Below, piece after piece: positions 55,872 through 64,000 of a stretch of 64,000 nucleotides of DNA (position 1 is the stretch's first letter; each line of letters starts with the position of its first letter). The position numbers were made by a program, and so were the translations under genes. Origin of the DNA: Ischnura elegans (Eukaryota > Arthropoda > Insecta > Odonata > Coenagrionidae); contig NC_060259.1 in the NCBI RefSeq assembly GCF_921293095.1, positions 26,605,812-26,669,811 on the forward strand, read 5' to 3'. The notes under the pieces are model-generated. The model worked only from the letters and a program-made list of their open reading frames with translations. It made no database searches and was not told the DNA's origin.

Positions 55872-57414
55872 CTAAACGGAAACAGAAAGAGATATAGCCA
55901 AATAAACTCTCAAGTACTGAAAACTCCCATCACCCCCCTTCATCAATCAATAGAAGCATTCATTTCACACATTCAATGAGGATTTAAATCCTAGCCTCAT
56001 GAAGACATCGTGCAAAACTTCAAAAAGGGCCAGTAGAACCCACAGAAATTTGGGATGACTAACCACAGGTTTGCCTATTGATGTTTGATATCATAAGTCC
56101 CAATCATAGACTTTCGATTGCTTCAGTCAGCAATATTAGACTATCAGCTAGGACCTTTGGAGCAACTTTTAAATGAGCAGACCTCATGCAGTGCCCGGTG
56201 AATCTCAATAAATTTTTTCCCAGAATTTTCCTGGCATATATCAGGATTTTCTAGGGGTCTTAACTTTCTTAGCGAAAACTTTGGCTTGAAGTTCCTATAA
56301 AATCTGCAGACACTTATAGTCTCAGCCACCTGGATTTTGGCAGAAGAACGTGCACAGTTATTGAAGGAAATCTTGCACCAAGGAGATCGTGTCACATGTA
56401 CACACCTTGTGCGGCAGCCCTGACATCATAGGGGTTGGAGAGGAGAGAGAAGTGGGAGATGCAATACGAGGTAGGCCTTCTAACTCCAGTTGGGGTGAAG
56501 TGAATCATACGTACTACAATGGTTCAATCAAAGTTTTGGATTTCTTATTCCCCATAACCAGTGCCAACAGAAAAGATGTCAAGGGTCCGAAGAGGTGACC
56601 ATGGCCTTGATCCTCAATGTGCCCATCCATCACATGCATTCACTGCAGTGAGTTGAGAATTTAACGAAGGAGTAATTTTGACAAGTCTTTTAAAGCAACA
56701 AAGTAAAATCAGTTTCTTAGAGCTGAGGTGGATTTTCACTGAAGGGATTCATAATGGTGATGGCAATGAAGGAGCTGTGCATATACTTCAGAAGAAATAA
56801 GTTTGATTCAATGATCAGAAATAATTGGTTGCATTTCAAACATTTTTTCCATATTTTCTACACTTAAATGTTTAACCATTGGGCTTTAAATACTTTTAGA
56901 TCCAACAGTATTATATTATTATAATTTATATTTTTTGGAATATTAATGTGTCTTTAATAGTGCCTCAAGCAAAGGCTGAAGTTACATTTTCATGGCCAGT
57001 TACACATTGAATATTTACAAGTACATATGTATATATGTTTATTTTAAAAACTCTTTCAAGATCTTTAAATGTACATTTTAAAAATTTCACCCCTCAATCT
57101 GACAATTCTTAACATTTCATCAGCTACCCCCAAGGATCATGTAGAAAACACGACCAGAAGGTATTGTGAGGCTCCAGAAAATTACTTTTGTGTGACACTA
57201 CTGCCCGTGCTCACAATTATAAGATATTATGTAATTAGAGTGAGGACGGAATGAAAGCATTGGAGAAAGAAATTGGGCAAGAAATCATTTTTGACTCAAC
57301 AATGTGAAACTCCTTCATGATTGCACTTGATTAAAATGGCAACATCAATTTTCCACAAAAAAATACAAAAATGCACTATTGGCAAAAATGTTTTTTTTTT
57401 TCAGTGTTAAATTT

Positions 57415-57797
57415 TCAGGCATAAAACTCTGAATGCTTTCCAAAGCCAGAAAAGCAGTATAGGTGCTGAAAATAACTAAAAGACGGCATGAGAGGGTCTT
57501 TTCTCATGCCATCAGTGTTGAAAATTGTTTGCAGCCATTCGGATTGTGCCCCACGCTGTCCTAAACAGGCAACATACACAATGTTACCTATATTATCCTT
57601 TAATATATGATGATACAGTGCACCAATCTGACCTTTTTCAGTGTCAATTCTTACTATCCCTGGGGAATAGGCAACTTTAGTTGGCATCCCCATGAGTCCA
57701 AATACAGCAGACTCCCAATTATCCAGCTGAGGTTTAACCGTGTTGCACATTCTCTGTACACGAGTCCACACTCCTTTGATGTTTTCCGCGATATTTC
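57415..57797 (-). CDS. Unidentified open frame inside an ATAD1 intron
   Basis: From 57795 the frame reads NIAENIKGVWTRVQRMCNTV and then KPQLDNWESAVFGLMGMP, followed by YSPGIVRIDTEKGQIGALYH and IVYVACLGQRGAQSEWLQTI, stopping at 57415. There is no upstream ATG in frame and no clear acceptor, so it would be an exon or pseudogene piece rather than a complete gene. The composition (W, G, mixed hydrophobics) is strongly protein-like. I do not recognise the family; a retrocopy or a transposon-derived piece is possible. It does not fit in phase as an ATAD1 exon, since the flanking ATAD1 exons already join within one codon. Confidence 0.35.
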
Positions 57798-58479
57798 ATT
57801 AAAAAAATAAACTCGAACGCAACAGCACTTGGATATTTGCATTTTAATGCGAGGCTACACCTGGATTATTATTTCCATAAGAATTCCCTTCATACAATGT
57901 AATTATTTTATTTGCTGGCTGACCATTGTAGTACTTATTTTTGTATTTTAATAATTTTATTACAATAAGTTAAAAATTATTAAAATCAGTACAGCCACTC
58001 TCGATTAGTAAATGGTGTAACTAAACTGTACAGTGATTATTAGGCGGTGTGACGTTTGCCGGGTGAGCTAGTTTGCTATAAATTTCTTAGAAGAGAACCC
58101 TTGAAATTAGTGAAGTGGATAGGTACTGCATATCCTCTGGGCTCCCCGGAAAGTAGGTAACCACACTAATACCAAACAATGAACTTAATCATGGCATATT
58201 ATCAGTTCATCTTCTACAAACAAGCACCAGCATATGAAGAAGTATTGCTCCCAAAAACATACCTACCAAGTTAATAGGAAACATTTTCCTCTAATAATTA
58301 GTTCATAGGAAATTGAATCTGAGAATGATTTTTTCTCTAAATTTGTGAAACCAACATATAAACATACAGAGGATGCAAAAAAAAACTCATGACACAAACC
58401 TGTTCCGGTTCCAAATTGAATTATTCTAAATGTCGCCAAAAATTATTGTTATGATTGCTAATAGTATCTTGTTATTCTG

Positions 58480-58740
58480 CAAAAAAATCTGGTATCACAA
58501 TTTGTTTGGATGGGAGCACTAGCGGTTCCAAACAAGATTTTCAATTTGAATGAAACTGTTCATAACTAATGTGCCCATATCATTAGTAATCAGATATCTT
58601 CTGACAGTGTCCAGAGCCTCAACAGCCTCATCAAAGCCGGACCGGATATGATGGCAACATCTTTATCTAAATCATCCTTCCTTCCACAATAATCTCCCTT
58701 ATGAAAAAAAATCATCAATGATTTCCTTTAGATCTCTCAC
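58480..58740 (-). pseudogene. Possible pogo/Tigger transposase C-terminal remnant
   Basis: The minus strand reads SGFDEAVEALDTVRRYLITN then MGTLVMNSFIQIENLVWNR before a stop. This resembles the C-terminal EAL..L..L..YLE...........I......... region of Tigger-type transposases. Upstream sequence (SLVRDLKEIIDD) needs frame changes. Weak assignment, based on remembered pattern only. Confidence 0.3.
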
Positions 58741-59768
58741 TAGAGATGTGACCACAGCGATATACACAAACTTATTGATAAAAAGAATGTATAGTAAACA
58801 AATGACATTCCATATACAATAAGTACCAGGTGGTGAATTATGTGCAAAGGGAAAAGAAACTATTTACTTATTGTTAAGCCATATAAGTGAGGTATTTTCT
58901 TTCATAGGCCTGAGAAAAATGTTATACAACTGAGTTTGCTGCATAAATGAAAGTTACACAAGGTAGGTTTGAAATGCATGGAGTCATATGGGGATATTCC
59001 CAGGACAAAAAAATTGCAGTGTATAACTGATATTATACACACATGAGGGACTTATAACCAGATTCTACTTCATGTAATTTAAATAGCCATCAAATGATAT
59101 GGTAACACAAGTAATATTTGATCCAGGTTTAAACTTGGATCTTGGAAATGCGGGTTATGGCATAATATTAACTGTCACCAACTTGTGTCTTGAGCACATA
59201 CCAAAGACTGAAATCACTGTGAAAAGGATCATCTGACTTGAATATGATCCCAAACGATTCAATTTTTTCACAATAAATCTCATCTTAGATTACCTAATAT
59301 CAATTGAATCAAGTGTGAGACCAAATGCAAAGTAATGCCGTAATTCTCCGAATATAGTCCCCCCCAATTTTGAGGCCTCAGTCTCGGGAAAAAATGTTTA
59401 AAATACCCTTGTATATAGTCCCTCCTTAACTTTTACCACAGGCACTATCAGAAAAAAGGGGGGGACTATAGTCAGATAAATACGGTACATGCAATGCTCT
59501 GAGAAATTTGTTAATCTGATGTAATGTCTGAGGTAATGGCTGAGTATCATTAATATTAAATGATATTTCCCAAATAGTGAGCTGGTATGCCCAAGTATTA
59601 TGCCCCTCTCCCATTCATTATAGAATACCATATAATTGCATCAACTTTGAAAAGTAAGCACAAAAATCACAGGAAATATTTTAATAACACAATGAGATAA
59701 AGTTGTAGCGAACTTGAAAATTTGATGACTACCAATCACGGAACATGCATTTTCTCGTATATATTTAC

Positions 59769-59969
59769 CTATTTCGTCAATAAATATTATGCATGGTTGA
59801 ATTTTCACAGCAAGAGTAAAGACGGCAGCAGCAAGCTTTTGGCTCTCTCCATACCACTTATCCGTTAGGATGGAAACATCCAGATTGATAAACCTGGTTC
59901 CAGCTTCCTTTGCAGTGGCCTTGGCTATTAAAGTTTTTCCACAACCAGGAGGGCCATACAATAAAACAC
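59769..59969 (-). CDS. ATAD1: ATAD1/Msp1 AAA ATPase, Walker A/B exon
   Basis: A 201-nt exon after an A/T-rich acceptor (TTTTTTTTTAG). It reads [20 protein letters not shown], then [30 protein letters not shown] and IIFIDEI, ending with the first base of the next Asp codon. Walker A (GPPGCGKT), pore loop 1 (KWYGES) and Walker B (IIFIDEID) are intact, so the enzyme is predicted to be active. The N-terminal membrane anchor and linker (about the first third of the protein) are encoded upstream of 64000 or in exons I could not find. Confidence 0.95.
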
Positions 59970-62900
59970 CTAAAAAAAAAGAGAACACATTTATTTTAAT
60001 GTGATCAAAATGCATAATAGCAAGTATTCAAATAAATAGAGCATAATATTTATTTCTCACTAGGGCACAAATTTTAAAACTATCTCCTCAAATAAAACCA
60101 GTAAATCTAACAATAAGTAAAATAGTTTTCAATGACAATAATAGGTTTTTAAATAACCCTTTCAAGCTCAGTTTTTCTTTTATGTGAATTTGGTGTACAT
60201 ATTTGTTATATATTTAAATGACTTTGAAATACCCAGTTGTGTCGTTACAGTATTTAAATTTACTGAATTACTATATATTGTGGTGTTTAGCCCCATAACT
60301 CCCCAGGGCATGCACTCTCCTATCCCACTCAGACACACTCCTCAGCTTGTTCACATAAGTTGTTGAAACCTGCGCTTCTCAGAAATGCTAATCATAACTT
60401 TCCTACCCATTCCACCTCACTCCATTACTCCCCCCCCTGGCCCATTCACACCCCTGCATTGTGCTGGAGCAGAGCACATGATTATGCCACACTGTGTTGA
60501 AATGCTCGCACAGTTCTTTAATAAATTGGGCTGAAATTACAGATTTTAATTATTCAATCATGTACATCCAACATTTCCAAACCAGAAGAAAGTAAACAAT
60601 TAATTTTCAATTTAATTCATTCTTGATGAACAAATAACACTGATAATAAAACATTGGACGCAGGCAAATGAATCTGAATGTGTCGCATAGTTTGTGGTTT
60701 TGAATGAATTCACTGTAATATTTTCTTTCAAGAATAGTTGTAGAAGCAGTAACACCCCTAACACAAATCTGAAACAGGTGTAGGATCAATAAGAACAATA
60801 AGCACCTAATACTTTAATCTATGGACATAATTTTACAGTCCTGGGCTATACTTTCAGTAAAAATTGAAATGTAAAATACAAAGAGGTTTTACCCATGTTA
60901 AATGTTGGGATATTGGGGGAACATGTGAATACATATTACACTCAAAGGATGTATACAATATAGGGAGGTACAGTACTTAGAGGATTTGTGCAGTAATTAA
61001 CCCTTTTGTGCCAAACATCAGGTGGAGCCGACAGGCATTTTCATATGCAGAAGACCTAATGTCGGGTATAGCAATCAAGGATTTATCGACGCAAATGACC
61101 GGACATCGGATATAGCCGACGCAAGGGGGAAGTGACCGCTGAGATAGCAATTGTCAGACGCATTCAGGCCCGGACTGAGACCCAGCTTAGCAAGACCTTA
61201 GGGCCACTCTTCAGCAATAAAGCCCGACCAATCCACTCATTTTATGATCATCCGCACTGCAGGAATCCATTGCGAAGTGGTTATACTGTCAGTGGCTTTT
61301 GCAATGATGTATTTTGTTGCATTCTACAATTTTTTTATACCTTGAAACTAATTCTTCATTTTGCTCTGTAGGTAAGCAATTTTTGAATGAAATTTTATCA
61401 TTAAAAATAACGAACTCCTGGACTTACTATCTTTTTAGCTTATGTTCACTAACATTTTTGGTATTAATCCTATAAATCCATTTAAATTTGCAAAATACTC
61501 TAAAAAATGTTATTATGATGTTATTATGTTATAAAAATGCTTCATTCTTTTTTAGGAGTAAATTATTGAAAATAAAATGCAATATTTAGTTGAAAAACAC
61601 ACTGGTAACGCAATAAGTTTACCATGGATTTGTGCTAAGATAGGGTTAGAGGGTCAAGTCCAGTGGCCGGGGTAATGGCATTGGGTCTCAAATCTGAGGG
61701 ACGAAAAAACCACGGTAACTCCACCCCAATTAAATGCTTCACAAAGAGAGGTTTCAAATATTCTCATGCTACTCGTAGCACAAAAAACATTTTCCTATTG
61801 TAGGCACCAGCAAGAAAGTTAAAGAGGCGGTTTTCCCAAGAATCGAACAAGAAATGACTGTGCATTTGCTGTATCACTTTCTACAACTGTTAGAGACAGC
61901 AGATATTCTCAGCAAAAGTAAATTTACTACTTACATTGACAATTGAAGATAGCAGAATGGTGAATTGCTCAAGCTTGCCAACTAACACAATGGAAAAAAT
62001 TATTTCACTTAATAAATGAAAGATGCAGGATGGAGCTTATGGTCAGAAATGGCATATTGATACAACCATTTTTGAAGCATAAATTTAAAGTAAGCAGTGT
62101 GCATTTAGTTTACACTACCGTGATTTAAAATTAATTTCCTCATAGGCTCATCAGTCTGACAACACTTGAATGAGCAGCAATAAATACAGCATAGGTCTCA
62201 ATCTAAAATTTTCTTCCAAAATGATAGCCCATTTATTCCACTGCCAGCGTTTAGGCAAATCTATGGCCTCTTTAGGGGCTCATCATCAAACCAAAAATTT
62301 AGTTAAAACCAAACAATTGATACCTACTTTTTACTCAAAAAGGACTATTTTTTACAATTAACAAAAAGCTTATGAATTTTCTCTCTGTAATTAAACAGCA
62401 AAAAACTTCAAGCTTTGCAAAGCAAAAGATAAGAATCGCATGAAATGGATGGAAAAATAGTTTAACCCTTTCTTGCTGAATGCCACACATCTGTGGCAAG
62501 GATTTTCTTCGCAAAAGAATGAAAGCCGAGCACGTCAAATTTTCAACGCAAACAAATGAAAGCTATATAAGCATATATGCAGCGCAGGGTAGAGGAAAGT
62601 GGCCGCCGCAGACACAATAGACCCAGCTACGTGGTTGCCCCTCGACACCCAACTAAGCGCAAGCCCAGACCCTTCCTTGACTGCTCATATTGACGCTTTC
62701 CCCTCTGCACGGTCACCAAATGCTATTTGCAGTGTTTTTTTCTAAAAAAAATACTTGTAGCTTACCTTATAAATCTAAAGTTATAAATGAATTCTTCTTT
62801 TTTCACTTATTACATGGAAATTTCAAACGGATTTCTAGCATACATACATCAGAGTTCAGTTCAGTTCCAAATGATAATTGTAATGTATATTTACTCCATC

Positions 62901-64000
62901 ACTGTTTACATTGTCTAAGTACAAATAACTTGGAGCATTAGGCAGCCTCAAAGATATTCGAGGGACTCATAACGTGGAAGAATTTCCCTTCATCGGGTGC
63001 CGGTGCAAAAGGGTTAATAGTTCCACCTCCTAAAGTTAAGAGACCATTTACATTTTTGCTGAGCCAAAGTTTCTTCCTCTCCAAGTTTTAAAATATCAAC
63101 ATGACTTTGATCTTCATGTGATTATATTTTTTGCTGCATTCTTTGAACTGTTTACCAGGCACATCCACCTGTGCCTAAAAGCCTCTTACCAACTAATAAT
63201 GGCTGGTCATTCATAAAACTCACTTAGCATCAATCCCCCCAACTTAAACAACATTGCCCCCTTAAACTACTTTAATATGTATATATTTCCTGTGTGAGGG
63301 TTGGCCACAGTGCAGGTGGGTTGTCTCGAGGGTAACGCGTAGTTGTGCAACTCATACAGTCTGCCTCAAACCTTCTTACAGATATAGCTGTCCAAAAGGC
63401 TCCAACCCACCCAGTAACTCTTCAGGCAGGAATCACTAGCCTTGGATAATTCCGTCTAATCATGGAGAACTGAGAGGATAAGCAAATCAGCACAGGGGTG
63501 GGGAACAATGGAGATGGAGAATTGGGAGACTTTTACAATAACACAAATTTTGGAGACACTATGGACGTAGAATTCTGGGGACTTCTTGGTTTTGATGCAA
63601 TGACTGATTGTTTGGATGAAGTTTAAATTAATTCATATTTGGTTCTTAGGTGCCCCACAATTTTATTTTTTTGGCTTGTTAGAAAGAACGGAAAGAATTG
63701 CTTTAGTTATAGATCAAGGATTTTGCCAACCAAACTAATATATAATATAATAAAGGAATGAATGGTCAATTGACACCTTAACATTCCTCAAGATTTATGA
63801 AGAAAACTACCACTCATCATGTTCTGAGCTGGAAGAAGCATTGATGATTACATATCTTAGGTAGGTAGAATTGGAAGGACCGTGAGAAGTAAATAAATAA
63901 TTTGCATCAGAGTACTTAAACAAGTGAGATGACAAAGCCTATTTTATCTTCACTCCCGGTAATGCAACAGATGTATGCATTATTTGGTGGAAATGAAAAC
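59970..64000 (-). other. ATAD1 intron (5' part), continues beyond the window
   Basis: At least 4 kb with no further ATAD1 exon found on the minus strand. The codon split (first base of Gly supplied by the missing upstream exon) shows that an exon must lie further upstream. It contains the TTAA-flanked repeat ends at 61.0-63.0 kb. No gene is recognised at 63018-64000. Confidence 0.55.
61001..63013. repeat. piggyBac-like element ends with TTAA sites (candidate)
   Basis: A left end TTAA then CCCTTTTGTGCC at 60997-61012 and a right end GGTGCAAAAGGG then TTAA at 63002-63017 form an inverted pair. A second left-like end, TTAA then CCCTTTCTTGCTGAATGCC, lies at 62462-62484. TTAA targets with CCC..GGG termini are the piggyBac pattern. 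Whether the element is 61001-63013 or 62466-63013, or two overlapping copies, is unclear. No transposase frame is seen. Confidence 0.45.

Larger units (their letters stand above)
55872..59768 (-). other. ATAD1 intron containing two foreign segments
   Basis: A 3.9-kb intron with donor GTAAAT and acceptor TTTCCGTTTAG. It holds the unidentified open frame at 57415-57797 and a possible transposase remnant at 58480-58740, both on the same strand as ATAD1. The remainder is AT-rich without recognised genes. Confidence 0.65.

Noticed and set aside
59340-59500. CCTCAGTCTCGGG...ATATAGTCCCTCC wording resembling a dispersed repeat with inverted GGGACTATA
   Set aside because: An inverted pair (AATATAGTCCCCCCC and GGGGGGACTATA) is visible over about 130 bp, but no flanking duplication or second copy was found, so no element is called.
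1-64000. Search for defence islands, CRISPR arrays, operons or a novel multi-gene system
   Set aside because: The window is eukaryotic repeat-rich DNA. I found no regularly spaced repeats with unique spacers, no clustered unknown enzymes and no operon structure.

Overview
This is eukaryotic nuclear DNA, most likely from an arthropod and probably an insect. The evidence is AT-rich sequence with GT-AG introns, a spliced ATAD1/Msp1-type AAA ATPase gene, and a dense, nested load of mobile elements of types common in insect genomes: APE-type LINEs of the kind usually annotated in insects as endonuclease-reverse transcriptase, tRNA-headed SINEs, hAT-like MITEs and fold-back elements. I see no bacterial operon, CRISPR array, rRNA or genuine tRNA gene. 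The species cannot be named from the sequence alone.

Host genes. Three gene models can be supported. (1) The 3' half of an ATAD1 (Msp1) gene lies on the minus strand between 59969 and 51439. Its four coding exons join in phase; the N-terminal exons must lie beyond 64000. (2) An unrecognised gene on the plus strand encodes a predicted secreted protein. It has a 5' UTR exon ending at 9400, a coding exon 9524-9937 with a signal peptide, and a phase-compatible coding exon 16213-16569. (3) An unrecognised gene on the minus strand has its last two exons at 31990-31748 and 30083-29833, giving a proline-rich C-terminus and a poly(A) signal at 29760-29765. A 118-codon open frame inside an ATAD1 intron (57415-57797, minus) is unexplained.

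Mobile layer. A nearly complete LINE (minus, about 7120-3711) has lesions at two sites and an intact ADD reverse transcriptase core. Many fragments of related elements are scattered at 0.9, 12.6-14.1, 14.5, 22.8, 32.5 and 33-34 kb. Other LINE types are present: a Jockey/CR1-like copy inside a large inverted duplication (11-13.4 kb), an RLE-type LINE tail (30.5-31.1 kb), a Jockey tail and a possible Penelope-like scrap (39.2-39.8 kb), and a third LINE at 48-49.3 kb split by a MITE. Short hAT-like elements at 33.1, 46.4 and 47.0 kb still show perfect 8-bp target duplications, and the one at 40.9 kb matches at 7 of 8. A TA-flanked 881-bp fold-back element (17.4 kb), a four-copy TIR family (23.3, 37.9, 43.9 and 44.7 kb), a Tigger/pogo-like element in the ATAD1 intron (53.2-55.2 kb) and possible piggyBac-like ends (61.0-63.0 kb) complete the set.

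The most unusual item is a GC-rich repeat of about 310 bp. It forms an interrupted tandem array at 26.2-28.6 kb and occurs once as a dispersed insertion with a 19-bp target duplication at 11.0-11.3 kb. Its 3' end carries a nested hairpin whose stems show compensatory changes between copies. Much of the remaining sequence is unannotated intergenic or intronic DNA. I found no evidence for a defence system or other multi-gene functional cassette.
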